Assembly (NCBI GenBank): GCA_020637215.1
Contig: JACJWI010000004.1
Coordinates: forward strand, 124,001 to 188,000
Direction of reading: 5' to 3'
From: Microthrixaceae bacterium
GTDB taxonomy: Bacteria; Actinomycetota; Acidimicrobiia; Acidimicrobiales; Microtrichaceae
DNA length: 64,000 bases
The notes under the pieces were generated by a model, which saw only the letters and a program-made list of their open reading frames with translations, ran no database searches and was not told the DNA's origin. Shown in pieces: positions 32,172 through 41,284 of the stretch. Positions within the stretch are counted from its first letter, which is position 1. Each line of letters opens with the position of its first letter. The position numbers and the translations under genes were made by a program.

Positions 32172-35045
32172 TCAGGAAGACACCGCAGCCGGCGCGAGCT
32201 CCCGCGGGCGGCGGTGGCGCCGGAACCGGCCCACCAGCGTGGCCAGCTCGGCCAGGACGAGCAGCGGCAGGGTCGAGACCACGACGACCGCCCACTGCTC
32301 GCCGGTCAGCGAGGTGGTGCCGAAGACGTTCTGCAGGAACGGGATGACCACGATCAGCACCTGGGCGGCGACCACGCCGCCGACGGCGTACCAGAACGTC
32401 CGGTTGGTGACGCTGAACCGGTTGAACACCGAACGGTCACCGGAGCGGACGACGAGGGCGTTGACCATCTGCAGGAAGACGAACGACGTGAACGCCATCG
32501 TGAACGCCGGGTCGTCCTCGGGGGCCGTGCCGGGGGCGGAGTCCGACCAGCCGATGAGGATGGCCATGATCGTCACCGTCATCACCGCGGCGATCAGCAG
32601 GATCGGCACCAGTCGGGCACCGGAGAGGATCCTCTCCTCCCGGTCCCGGGGAGGCCGGTCCATCACGCCGGGTCGCGGCGGGTCCATCCCGAGGCTCATC
32701 GCCGGTGGGCCGTCGGCGAGGATGTTCACGAAGAGGATCTGGATCGGGTTGAACGGCGCCGGGTAGCCGGCCAGGCGGGCGGTCAGGATCGTGGCGATCG
32801 CCGCGATGTTCGTCGTCAGCTGGAAGCGGACGAAGGTGACGATGTTCTCGTAGATCGCCCGACCGCGCTCCACTGCCTTGACGATCGTGGCGAAGTTGTC
32901 GTCGGTGAGGATCATGTCACCGGCTTCCTTGGTGACCTCGGTCCCGGTGATCCCCATCGCGACGCCGATCTCGGCCTGCTTGAGCGACGGCGCGTCGTTC
33001 ACTCCGTCGCCGGTCATCGCCACGACCTCGCCGTTGGACTGGAGCGCCTTGACCACCCGGACCTTGTGCTCGGGCGACACCCGTGCGCAGACGCCGATCT
33101 CCTCGATCTGCGCCGCCAGGTCGTCGTCGCTCATGTCGTTGAGCTCGGCGCCGGTGATCACCCGACCGGGGATGCCGAGCTCGGCTGCGATCGCCCCGGC
33201 TGTCGTGGCGTGATCCCCCGTGATCATCCGCACCCCGATCCCGGCGTCCCGGCACTCCGCGACCGCCGCCACCGCCTCGGGTCGGGCGGGATCGAGGATC
33301 CCGACCAGGGTCTCGAGGGTGAGACCGTCGATCTCGGCCGACAGGTCGAGCTCCTCGGCGTCGGAGCCGGTCGGGTCCGTCCCGGCGACGGTGGGCACCC
33401 GGTCGCCCAGGACCTTGGTGGCGACCGCGAGCACTCGCAACCCCTCGACCCCGAGCGCGTCGTTGTCGTCCATTGCCCGCTGGCGGCCGTCGCCGTCGAG
33501 CGGCACGACCCCGTCGGCCAGCCGCCTGGCCGTGCACCGGCTCAGCACGACGTCGGGAGCGCCCTTGACCACCAGCAGAGAGCCCTGGTCGTCCATCGGG
33601 TGCAGCGTCGCCATGAACTTGACCGCGGAGTCGAACGGGACCTCGGCCCGCCGAGGCACCTCGGAGCGGACCGCGTCGGGATCCAGTCCGATCTTGCGGG
33701 CGGCGACGACCAGGGCACCCTCGGTCGGGTCGCCGACGAGCTGGGCCTCACCGTCGTCGCCGGTGCGGACGTGGGCGTCGTTGCACAGCACTGCGGTGGT
33801 CAGAGCCCACCGCAACGCGTCGTCCGTGGTCGGGTCCGGCTCCGGGGATCCGGCGATCACGGAGACGTCGCCTCCGTCGCCGTATCCCAGCCCCGAGAAC
33901 CCGAACGTCCGCCCAGCCGCCACGACCCGGGTGGCGGTCATCTGGTTCAGCGTGAGGGTGCCGGTCTTGTCCGAGCAGATCGCGGTGGTCGAGCCGAGGG
34001 TCTCGACCGACGCCAGTCGCTTGACGATGGCCCGCTCCGCCGCCATCCGCGACACGCCGATGGCGAGGGTGACGGTGACCACCGCCGGCAGGCCCTCGGG
34101 GATGGCGGCGACCGCCAGCGCCACGGCACCGAGGACGGCGTCACCGATCTCGTCGCCCTGGGACAGCCCGACCAGGAAGACGGCGAGCACCGCTACTCCG
34201 GCGATCATGGCCAGGCGCTTGCCGAGGCGATCGAGCTGCTCCTGCAGCGGCGTCTGGCTGTCCTCGGCGGTGTTGAGCAGGCCGGCCAGCCGACCCACCT
34301 CGGTGGACATGCCGGTGGCGGTCACCACCATCTCGGCCCGACCCCTGGTGAGGGTGGTGTTCATGTAGCCGCAGTTGGCGCGCTCGGCGAGGGGGACGTC
34401 GCCGCCGCTGTCCGTGTCGACCTCGATCACGTCGGAGGTCTTGTCGACAGGAACGGATTCACCGGTCAGCGTCGACTCATCGACCGACAGGGAGCGGGCG
34501 ACCAGGAACCGGCCATCGGCGGGGACCCGGTCCCCGGCCTCCATGACGACCACGTCGCCGGGAACCAGCTCCGACGCCGGGAGCTCCAGCATCCCGCCGT
34601 CACGACGAACTCTCACGGTGACCTCGAGCATCTGCTGGAGGGCGGCCAGGGCGTCGTCGGCCTTCGACTCCTGCACGTAGCCCAGGACGGCGTTGATCAA
34701 CAGGACGATCCCGATGACGATCGGGTCCTTTAGGTCGCCGACCGCGGCCGACACGACGGCCGCTCCGATGAGGATGTACACCAGCAGGTCGTTGAACATG
34801 CCGAGGAACCGCAGCCACGCCGGTCGGCGCGGCGGTGCAGCGAGCCGGTTGGCACCGAAGCGCTCCGTGCGGTCGGCCGCCTCGGCCGAGCTCAGTCCCC
34901 GGTCGGGATCGACCGACAGGCGGCGTGCGGCGGCCGCCCCGGAGATGCGGTGCCAGCCTGCGGCGACCTCGCCAACGACGGCACCGTCACCCGGTTCTGA
35001 CGATGGCAGCGGAGGGCAGCCCTCTGGCGCGTGGTCGGAAGGCAT
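32172..35045 (-). CDS. Calcium-type P2A cation-transporting ATPase
   Basis: This 957-aa P-type ATPase has an N-terminal cation ATPase domain (AAARRLSVDPDRGLSSAEA) and the TGES loop (STLTGESVPVDKT). The phosphorylated Asp359 is in SDKTGTLT, the nucleotide domain has MTGDGVNDAPSLKQAEIG, and the membrane motif is PEGLP (316-320). The M6 element NILADGPPA supplies Asn and Asp ligands, placing it with PMR1/SERCA and mycobacterial CtpF rather than heavy-metal pumps. It likely exports Ca2+ or Mn2+ from the cytoplasm. A possible -10 TAGGTT lies 9 nt before the ATG. Confidence 0.92.
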   Translation of the reverse strand: MPSDHAPEGCPPLPSSEPGDGAVVGEVAAGWHRISGAAAARRLSVDPDRGLSSAEAADRTERFGANRLAAPPRRPAWLRFLGMFNDLLVYILIGAAVVSAAVGDLKDPIVIGIVLLINAVLGYVQESKADDALAALQQMLEVTVRVRRDGGMLELPASELVPGDVVVMEAGDRVPADGRFLVARSLSVDESTLTGESVPVDKTSDVIEVDTDSGGDVPLAERANCGYMNTTLTRGRAEMVVTATGMSTEVGRLAGLLNTAEDSQTPLQEQLDRLGKRLAMIAGVAVLAVFLVGLSQGDEIGDAVLGAVALAVAAIPEGLPAVVTVTLAIGVSRMAAERAIVKRLASVETLGSTTAICSDKTGTLTLNQMTATRVVAAGRTFGFSGLGYGDGGDVSVIAGSPEPDPTTDDALRWALTTAVLCNDAHVRTGDDGEAQLVGDPTEGALVVAARKIGLDPDAVRSEVPRRAEVPFDSAVKFMATLHPMDDQGSLLVVKGAPDVVLSRCTARRLADGVVPLDGDGRQRAMDDNDALGVEGLRVLAVATKVLGDRVPTVAGTDPTGSDAEELDLSAEIDGLTLETLVGILDPARPEAVAAVAECRDAGIGVRMITGDHATTAGAIAAELGIPGRVITGAELNDMSDDDLAAQIEEIGVCARVSPEHKVRVVKALQSNGEVVAMTGDGVNDAPSLKQAEIGVAMGITGTEVTKEAGDMILTDDNFATIVKAVERGRAIYENIVTFVRFQLTTNIAAIATILTARLAGYPAPFNPIQILFVNILADGPPAMSLGMDPPRPGVMDRPPRDREERILSGARLVPILLIAAVMTVTIMAILIGWSDSAPGTAPEDDPAFTMAFTSFVFLQMVNALVVRSGDRSVFNRFSVTNRTFWYAVGGVVAAQVLIVVIPFLQNVFGTTSLTGEQWAVVVVSTLPLLVLAELATLVGRFRRHRRPRELAPAAVSS

Positions 35046-35154
35046 GGTCGGACAAACCTACCGGAGGCGGCGGGCCCCATCTACGCGGGCCGCCGGGTCC
35101 CCGCCGGCCACCGGCACGGCAGTCGGCCGGTACGGGGAACGCCCGAACCCGGTC

Positions 35155-36387
35155 TCAGCGGAGCCGGTCGCTGACGACCGACACGGTGGCGCCCACGTCA
35201 CGCAGCAGCGCGACGTTGTCGAGGGTGAGGTCGGCCGCGACGTAGTCGGCGAGTGGCAGCAGGAGAGACACGGTGGACGTCGCCTGGCCGCTCCACTCGT
35301 CGGAGACGATCACAACCTCGCCGTGGGCTCCCATCCCGGCCTCGAGTCCTCCGGCGTAGGTCGCGGACTGGAACCGCACCGTCAGCGGGGTGTGGCCGTC
35401 ACGCACCGCGGCGGGGTCCGAGCCCCGGATCCGCCCGACGGTGATCGACAGCGTCTCACCCGGCCCACCCTCGAAGCGCAGCTCGTGGTTGGTCTCCCCG
35501 GTGCTGCGGTCGGTCGAGGTGAACCCCTGGGACTCCGCACCGGAGACGACGGCATCGCAAACAGCCGCGTCGAGAGCCTCGATCTGCGCGCCGGCCTCGG
35601 CCCGACGCGTGGAGCGGTCGACCAGGTCAGCGAAGAGAGAGCGGTGCTCGTCGGTGACCGAGGACGCCCGCGGAGCCTCGACGGCAGCGGGCACCTCGGC
35701 CGCGGTGACGACCTCGGGGGTCAACACCTCGGACTCCGGAGCGAGGGCTCCGACCGGCGTGGAGGTGTCGGTGACCGTCCACCCAGCGGGGGTTGACGTC
35801 ACCGGAGCCGCGGCCGGAGCCGGAGCCTGTGGCTCCGGCTCAGGCCCGGGCTGTAGCGGCGCCTGCGGATCGGCCGAGACCGGAACCCCCGCTGCGGGAT
35901 CGTAGGAGTAGCCCTGTCCCGAGCCGGATTGGACCGGCTCAGCTGCCCCGTAGGCGGCGGGGTCGTAGGCCGTCTCGCCGTACTGGGCCGCAGCCGGTTC
36001 GACCGGTTGCGACGCCATCGGCGCCGCATCGACAGGGGCCGAATAGCTGGCGCTCGGGTCGGTCGCCGGCGCAGCCGAGTAGCCCGAGTAGGGATCGGTG
36101 GCCGTGGGACTCGCCGGGGCCGCAGCCGCCTCCGGAGCGGGGGCGACCGGAGCCGGAGCGGCCTGGACCTCTACACCGCGACGACGGGCGATCTCGGCGG
36201 CGACGGCCGCCTGTCCGTTCATGGTGGTCCACTCGGCCAGCCCTGGCCACCACACCGGGGTGGCGTCATGGAGCCGGCCGGCGACGACCTCACCGATCAG
36301 GAGGTCGAGCGTGTACGGACCGCGCTGGTCGTTGGGGCCGACGACCACGTAGGCCTGCGGCTGGTCGAGGGGCGGAAGATCGCTCAT
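35155..36387 (-). CDS. GYF_2 (DUF4339) domain protein with Pro/Ala-rich linker
   Basis: The protein has 410 aa. Residues ~10-60 form a GYF_2 domain (YVVVGPNDQRGPYTLDLLIG...ATPVWWPGLAEW), usually a binding module. A long Ala/Pro/Tyr/Gln-rich disordered segment follows (~75-245), then a C-terminal domain of ~140 residues (SSVTDEHRSLFADLVDRS onwards) ending in a beta-rich region. No signal peptide or membrane helix is visible, so it is probably cytoplasmic. The role of the C-terminal domain is unknown; I do not recognise it. CAGGCT lies 6 nt before the ATG as a possible -10. Confidence 0.7.
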   Translation of the reverse strand: MSDLPPLDQPQAYVVVGPNDQRGPYTLDLLIGEVVAGRLHDATPVWWPGLAEWTTMNGQAAVAAEIARRRGVEVQAAPAPVAPAPEAAAAPASPTATDPYSGYSAAPATDPSASYSAPVDAAPMASQPVEPAAAQYGETAYDPAAYGAAEPVQSGSGQGYSYDPAAGVPVSADPQAPLQPGPEPEPQAPAPAAAPVTSTPAGWTVTDTSTPVGALAPESEVLTPEVVTAAEVPAAVEAPRASSVTDEHRSLFADLVDRSTRRAEAGAQIEALDAAVCDAVVSGAESQGFTSTDRSTGETNHELRFEGGPGETLSITVGRIRGSDPAAVRDGHTPLTVRFQSATYAGGLEAGMGAHGEVVIVSDEWSGQATSTVSLLLPLADYVAADLTLDNVALLRDVGATVSVVSDRLR

Positions 36388-36453
36388 CCGTGCAGCCTGC
36401 CACAGCTGCGGCGCTTCCCGAGACCCGGGTGCGTCAGAAGCTCGAACCGGGAA

Positions 36454-37350
36454 TCACCCTCGGCCGGTGGGGTCGAACGGCGGCCACCCCCACACCGCCA
36501 TGATCTGGTCGGTGCCCTGGTAGCCGGGAACGATCGGATAGATGTGCACGAGTCCGGTCACCTCGTCGAGGCGCACGGTGGTCCCGCCCGCGCACGGCGC
36601 CCAGCGCGTGGAGGTGAGAGGGGCCACCTGAGTGGTCTCCGGCGGAGGACAGGAGAACGCCTCAGCGAGCCGCTCCACCGAGGTCCGCACCGGAGGTACC
36701 TGCCCCAGGGCCGCGACCGAGGCCGGCGACTGTGTCGGCCCCAACGGGACGACGTCGTCGTCGGTCCCGGAGATCTGGATGAAGTCGGTCGGCCGTGTGG
36801 GCGTGCAACCGTCGACGTTCGTGCCGGCGATCGATGCCGCTCCCCGGAGTCGGGTCGCCCCTTCGCAGAGGTAGCGGTAGACCATCATCCCGCCGTTGGA
36901 GAACCCGACCATGTGGACCTGCCGGGGATCCGCGCCGGTCTGATCGACGACCTCGTCGATCAGAGCGTCCAGGTAGGCGACGTCGTCGACTCCCTCGGCC
37001 GCCGCGTCACCGCAGCACCGGCCGGCGTTCCAGCTGCGGTGCCAGCCGTCGGGGACGACCACCACCGCCCGGCCGTCGCGGGCCAGCGAGCTGAACGCCC
37101 CGAGCGGGGCCATGATCTCGGCGTTCTGACCCAGTCCGTGGAGCACGAGCACGAGCGGGAGACCGTCGGAGTCTGATGGCGACCGGTCCGCGTCGGTGAC
37201 CAGCAGCGCCCGGCGCGGCTGCGGTGCCGCGACCCGGATCCAGCGTGTCGACACCCCGTCCACTCCGACGTCGACACGGGCCCCGCACGACGCAACGACC
37301 CCGGCGACGAGAAGGCCGACGAGCACCAGTGCGACGCCACCTCGACGCAT
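36454..37350 (-). CDS. Lipoprotein esterase of the PHB-depolymerase/LpqC family
   Basis: This 298-aa protein has an N-terminal lipobox VASC (Cys22) after a hydrophobic stretch, marking a lipoprotein. The alpha/beta hydrolase features are oxyanion HGLGQN, nucleophile GFSNGG (Ser151), later SGTDDDVVPL (Asp) and VHIYP (His). Relatives are polyhydroxybutyrate depolymerase-like and feruloyl esterase-like. It probably cleaves esters at the cell surface. The ATG at 37350 is chosen because it begins the signal peptide; upstream sequence in the frame is noise. It is divergent from the SBBP lipoprotein gene. Confidence 0.85.
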   Translation of the reverse strand: MRRGGVALVLVGLLVAGVVASCGARVDVGVDGVSTRWIRVAAPQPRRALLVTDADRSPSDSDGLPLVLVLHGLGQNAEIMAPLGAFSSLARDGRAVVVVPDGWHRSWNAGRCCGDAAAEGVDDVAYLDALIDEVVDQTGADPRQVHMVGFSNGGMMVYRYLCEGATRLRGAASIAGTNVDGCTPTRPTDFIQISGTDDDVVPLGPTQSPASVAALGQVPPVRTSVERLAEAFSCPPPETTQVAPLTSTRWAPCAGGTTVRLDEVTGLVHIYPIVPGYQGTDQIMAVWGWPPFDPTGRG

Positions 37351-37471
37351 GCATGCGCACCTGCTCCATCGGCCGCCCGTCCTCACGGGCGGGGAGCGTA
37401 CCGACTGCGGTCCGAGCGCGATGCCGGGCTCCTGACACCGATGACGGGTCACGAGCGGTGATACTGCTCGG

Positions 37472-39100
37472 ATGCGTCTGCGACCGGTGACCGTCCGATG
37501 GCTGATGGTCGTCGCGAGCGCCACGGTCCTGCTCGCTGGCTGCTCGGACGACTCATCGACCGCGACCACCACGACCACTGCACCTACGACGACTGCCCCT
37601 CCGACGAGCTCGACCACGCCTCCCGGTGACGACGGGCCGCTCCCGGTCGCCTGGGTGCGCCAGGTCGGCGGCCCGGGCGAGGAGACGGTGACCGGCGTCG
37701 CCGGCCGCGACGACGTCGTGCTGGGAATCGGCACGACGACCGGCGTGGTTCCCGATCCTCCTCGACCGGGAACCCGCTCGGCCACCTTCGTGGACGTCGT
37801 GGCCGCGGCGGACGGAGTCCCGAAGTCGACCACGCGCTCGGACCAGGCCCGCACGACCGACGGCCGAGCGATCGCCAGCGGGACCGTCGGCACGACGCAA
37901 CCGACACCCGACAGCCAGGGAGGGGGCGGGGGCCAGGTCTCGAGGGTGAGCATGGCGTGCGGTTCGACACCCTCCTCCGAGCGACCCGACCCGGCCGTGG
38001 TCGCTCCGGCCGGAGGAAGCGACGGTTGGTGCGCCCCGGTCGGAGAGGACGGGACGCTCGGGCCGGCGCAGCTCATCGGCAGCGACGCCGACGACACCGT
38101 TGCCGGCGTGACCGTCCACTCGGATCTGGGTGACTCCGCCGGCGCCGGAACCCCGGATCCGTCTGCGTTCGCGGTGGGACGGACCAGCGGGCTCTTCCCC
38201 GGCGCCAAGGATCCGACCGGCGGGTATCTGGGCGAGGGCGACGCCCTCGTCCTCCGGCTGGATCCGACCGGTTCGGTCCGCTGGGCACGCCAGTTCGGAA
38301 CGGTCGCGACGGACGAGGCCGACGCCGTCACGACCAGCGACGACGGAGACGTGATCGTCGGTGGCTCCACCGACGGCCGCACCGATGGCGACCTCGTCGG
38401 CACCCTCGGGGCCCGCGATGCCTGGATGGCTCGGATCGACCCGAGCGGGAACCTTCGGTGGCTGACCCAGTTCGGCTCACCAGGCGCCGATCGGGTGCGG
38501 GCGGTCGGTCGTGGAGGCGATCCACTGCGAGGAACCGAGCTCTTCGTCGGCGGGGGCTCCACCGGCGGCTCGATCGGATCGACGACCAGCCTCGGCGGTC
38601 TCGACGCCATGACCGCTGCGTTCGACGCGTCCGGACGGTTGGTGTGGTCGGGCCAGTTCGGCTCACCACTCGACGACGAGGTCACCGGGGTCGTCGTCGA
38701 CGGGTCCACCGTGTACGTCAGCGGCACCACCGACGGCGAGATCGTCGGGGCCGAACGGATCTCGCTGACGCCGACCGATGAGCCGGACCCGGGCGAGGGC
38801 CCGACGACGGCACCCTCGACCACAGCACCCCCGACCACAGCACCCCCGACCGGTGGAGGCCGGGACAGCTTCCTGGCCGCGATCGACGCCGCGTCCGGTG
38901 AGGTCCGGTGGGTGGCTCAGTTCGGAACCGCCGGCGAGGAGCAGACCACCGCCATGACCCGCACCGAGTCGGGACTGCTCGTGGTGTCGGGCTCGACCAC
39001 GGGCCAGCTCGGGGCGACCCCGCCCGGAGGTGGGACCGACGGCTTCATGATCGCCTTCCGACTTCCCGCGACCGGGGGCGGCGCGGCGTCGATCGTCTGA
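37472..39100 (+). CDS. SBBP beta-propeller lipoprotein
   Basis: The protein has 542 aa. The signal peptide ends in LAGC (Cys24), then a Thr/Pro-rich spacer. Repeats such as DALVLRLDPTGSVRWARQFG and DAWMARIDPSGNLRWLTQFG are SBBP (seven-bladed beta-propeller) units, with a last blade (DSFLAAIDAASGEVRWVAQFG) after a Thr/Pro insert (TTAPSTTAPPTTAPP). Such proteins bind ligands or partners at the surface. The Pro/Thr linker resembles cell-wall-spanning regions. Function unknown. It converges on the sugar transferase gene. Confidence 0.8.
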   Translation: MRLRPVTVRWLMVVASATVLLAGCSDDSSTATTTTTAPTTTAPPTSSTTPPGDDGPLPVAWVRQVGGPGEETVTGVAGRDDVVLGIGTTTGVVPDPPRPGTRSATFVDVVAAADGVPKSTTRSDQARTTDGRAIASGTVGTTQPTPDSQGGGGGQVSRVSMACGSTPSSERPDPAVVAPAGGSDGWCAPVGEDGTLGPAQLIGSDADDTVAGVTVHSDLGDSAGAGTPDPSAFAVGRTSGLFPGAKDPTGGYLGEGDALVLRLDPTGSVRWARQFGTVATDEADAVTTSDDGDVIVGGSTDGRTDGDLVGTLGARDAWMARIDPSGNLRWLTQFGSPGADRVRAVGRGGDPLRGTELFVGGGSTGGSIGSTTSLGGLDAMTAAFDASGRLVWSGQFGSPLDDEVTGVVVDGSTVYVSGTTDGEIVGAERISLTPTDEPDPGEGPTTAPSTTAPPTTAPPTGGGRDSFLAAIDAASGEVRWVAQFGTAGEEQTTAMTRTESGLLVVSGSTTGQLGATPPGGGTDGFMIAFRLPATGGGAASIV

Positions 39101-39149
39101 GCAGGAGCAGACCCGAGTTCGATCCCGCCCCGCGGAACGACGCCTGAGG

Positions 39150-40751
39150 TCAGCTCGCGCCGCGGCCGGTGAGGACCGCCGGGACCGTGCGCAGCAGGAT
39201 CCCCATGTCGATCAGGATCGACCAGTTGTCGACGTAGAACAGGTCGAGTCGCTGGTACTCCTCGAAGCCGGTGTCGCTGCGCCCGCTCACCTGCCACATG
39301 CCGGTGATCCCCGGTCGGACCCGCAACCGCTCGTGCAACTCGTCGCTCCACTGCGCCACTTCGCGGGGCAGGGCGGGGCGAGGACCGATCAGGCTCATGT
39401 CACCCCTGACGACGTTCCACAGCTGGGGCAGCTCGTCGATCGACAGCTTGCGCAGGATCCGGCCGACCCGGGTGATCCGGGGGTCGTCGCTCATCTTGAA
39501 CAGCGGACCGTCGGCCTCGTTCTGCGCCATCAGCTCGGCCAGACGGTCCTCGGCGTCGACGACCATGGTCCGCAGCTTCAGGACGAAGAACGGCTCGCCG
39601 TCGCGACCGACGCGCACCTGCCGGAACAGCACCGGTCCGGGCGAGGTGATCTTGATGGCGATCGCGGCGACGATCAGGACGGGGGCGGCGACGATGAGCG
39701 CAACCGATGACAGCACCGTGTCGAAGATGCGCTTGGCCACGGCTCGCCATCCGAAGCGGCGGGCGGGTTCCAGGTAGACCACAGGGTGACGACCGAGGGG
39801 ACGCACGGTCATCCGCTCCGGCGTGACGTCGCGTAGGCCGGAGGTGATCTCGACGTGCAGGCCTCCGTCGAGCAGTTCACGCAGGAGACGGTTGGACAAC
39901 CCCAGCTCGAGGCTGGTCGTGGCCAGGATCACCCCCTGGGCTTCGAGCGCGTGGGCGAAGGACACGGTGTCGGCCGTGCCGGCCAGCACCGGCAGACCCC
40001 CGACGTCGGCCGGGTCGGTGGGCTCAGCCGGGTCCGTGGCGACGAAGCCGACGAGCCGGTACCCGAGGGCCGGGTTCTGGAGTGCCTCGGCCAGGTCGAG
40101 CGCCTCGGCGTTGGTCCCGATGATCACCACGTCGCGCAGCGACCGACCGGTCCGGCGCCGGTGCACGAACCACCGTCGGATCAGGAACCGCTCGAGGGTC
40201 ACGCAGGCCAGGGCGACGAGCAGGAAGCAGAGGACCCATATGTGATCGAGATCCATCCCGGCGACCCACCCGATGAGCACCAGCGCGACCGTGCCGACGA
40301 ACACCACGTGCACCACCCGACGGAGCTCATCCATCAGGCGGGTGAGGAACCTGGACGCGTACATCTGCTGACGGGCGAACAGGACGGGCCAGACCGGCAG
40401 GGTCAGCGCCGCGATGCGAAGGTGGTCGTCGATCTGCCCCGTGCTCCACGCGGCTCCGGAGCCGACGACGATCGTGGTCACGGTGTAGGCGACCACGATG
40501 GTCAGCACGTCCGCGAGGACGACCCCCGCCTTGAGCAGGACCATCTTGAGCGACAGGTGCGAGAGGACCGGGCCGCGCTCGTGGCGTCCGGGCACCGACA
40601 TCTGCTGCAGATCCGGCGGCGCGATCTCGACGGCACCGCCATCGACGACGACGGCCGCGCTCGGCTCGGTCACGTCGTTCCTCGGGTCGGTGATGGCCAC
40701 GTCGAGCGCCTCGTAGATCCTGTCGTTCCGTGCACAGGGTCGACGGAACAT
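39150..40751 (-). CDS. Polyprenyl-phosphate sugar-1-phosphate transferase (exopolysaccharide initiation)
   Basis: This 533-aa protein is of the WbaP/WcaJ type. Four to five N-terminal membrane helices (for example LADVLTIVVAYTVTTIVV) precede a CoA-binding-like module (RDVVIIGTNAEALDLAEAL). The catalytic Bac_transf domain (~residue 335 on) contains KRIFDTVLSSVALI, RVGRDGEPFFVLKLRTM and LPQLWNVVRGDMSLIGPRPALPREV. It ends with RVRPGITGMWQVSGRSDTGFEEYQRLD. It transfers a sugar phosphate to undecaprenyl phosphate, starting capsule or EPS repeat units. No other glycosyltransferases are adjacent, so the polymer is unknown. Confidence 0.93.
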   Translation of the reverse strand: MFRRPCARNDRIYEALDVAITDPRNDVTEPSAAVVVDGGAVEIAPPDLQQMSVPGRHERGPVLSHLSLKMVLLKAGVVLADVLTIVVAYTVTTIVVGSGAAWSTGQIDDHLRIAALTLPVWPVLFARQQMYASRFLTRLMDELRRVVHVVFVGTVALVLIGWVAGMDLDHIWVLCFLLVALACVTLERFLIRRWFVHRRRTGRSLRDVVIIGTNAEALDLAEALQNPALGYRLVGFVATDPAEPTDPADVGGLPVLAGTADTVSFAHALEAQGVILATTSLELGLSNRLLRELLDGGLHVEITSGLRDVTPERMTVRPLGRHPVVYLEPARRFGWRAVAKRIFDTVLSSVALIVAAPVLIVAAIAIKITSPGPVLFRQVRVGRDGEPFFVLKLRTMVVDAEDRLAELMAQNEADGPLFKMSDDPRITRVGRILRKLSIDELPQLWNVVRGDMSLIGPRPALPREVAQWSDELHERLRVRPGITGMWQVSGRSDTGFEEYQRLDLFYVDNWSILIDMGILLRTVPAVLTGRGAS

Positions 40752-40907
40752 GCGCTCCGTGTCCCCAGTCGCTTGCTGTCGGTCATGGACCGGCTCGGCG
40801 GGCCGATGTCGATCCTTACGTCCGGCTCAGCGTAACGACTCCCACGGACACTGGGATCTGAGCAGACGTGCCCGACGCCACACATGGGCCGAATGGCCCA
40901 CACCGAC

Positions 40908-40944
40908 CTCCCGAGCCGTGCTCCCGAGCCGTGCTCCCGAGCCG
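40908..40944. repeat. 13-bp tandem repeat, 2.8 copies
   Basis: CTCCCGAGCCGTG is repeated at 40908-40920 and 40921-40933 with a partial copy at 40934-40944, directly next to the palindrome at 40946-40991. Confidence 0.75.
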
Positions 40945-40945
40945 C

Positions 40946-40991
40946 TCTGTAGTGCGAGATCCAGGTGTTCACCTGGATCTCGCACTACAGA
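40946..40991. terminator. 46-bp perfect palindrome upstream of the sugar transferase gene
   Basis: The arms 40946-40967 and 40970-40991 (22 bp each) are perfectly complementary around TT. The outer sequence TCTGTAGTGCGAGATCCA is the same as in the element at 11341-11392. It is downstream of tetR and ~200 bp upstream of the sugar transferase, so terminating the P450-tetR operon is possible. Confidence 0.65.
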
Positions 40992-41023
40992 ACGACGAAG
41001 GCGCGGGTCCGGCTGCCGGGACG

Positions 41024-41069
41024 ACCGGTGCCGGTCCGACTGATGGGGCGGGGTCGGACCGGCACCGGT
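41024..41069. terminator. Stem-loop with 17-bp perfect stem
   Basis: ACCGGTGCCGGTCCGAC (41024-41040) pairs with its complement at 41053-41069 around a 12-nt loop. It lies ~210 bp past the tetR stop, and no U-run follows on either strand. Confidence 0.5.
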
Positions 41070-41265
41070 GGGTCGACCTGCACCGGGGGGTGCGGTCGAA
41101 CGCCCCGATCGTGGCCGGAACCGCAGCGGGCGTCCACGGATCGAGGGCCGAATCCTCGAATCCGCTCCCGATCGACCCGGAATTCCCGCGCGGCTGCATC
41201 GGAACGGTCCGTCCGGCTCCGCCCTGCGGCGGGACAGAGCCCGAGCGGGGCCATCGGCGCCGCTT

Positions 41266-41284
41266 CTGACAGAAGTGCTGTCAG
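41266..41284. terminator. Small hairpin at the tetR stop
   Basis: CTGACAG (41266-41272) and CTGTCAG (41278-41284) pair around AAGTG, overlapping the stop codon of the double-domain tetR gene (41281-41283). It could help end the P450-tetR transcript. Confidence 0.4.

Larger units (their letters stand above)
40752..41280. other. 529-bp gene-free interval
   Basis: Between the sugar transferase start and the tetR stop no convincing gene was found; the open frames here are Arg/Pro-rich and cross the inverted repeats. The interval contains a 13-bp tandem repeat (40908-40944), a 22-bp-arm palindrome (40946-40991), a 17-bp-arm hairpin (41024-41069) and a small hairpin at the tetR stop (41266-41284). 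The sugar transferase promoter should lie in 40752-40900, but no clear -10/-35 pair was seen. Confidence 0.6.

Noticed and set aside
36454..38838. A 794-codon minus-strand frame upstream of the esterase
   Set aside because: Sequence before 37350 is Ser/Pro/Arg noise antisense to the SBBP lipoprotein; the esterase signal peptide begins at 37350.
40868..41269. Possible small gene in the long intergenic interval
   Set aside because: The frame crosses two inverted repeats, is Arg/Pro-rich and has no start signal or similarity.
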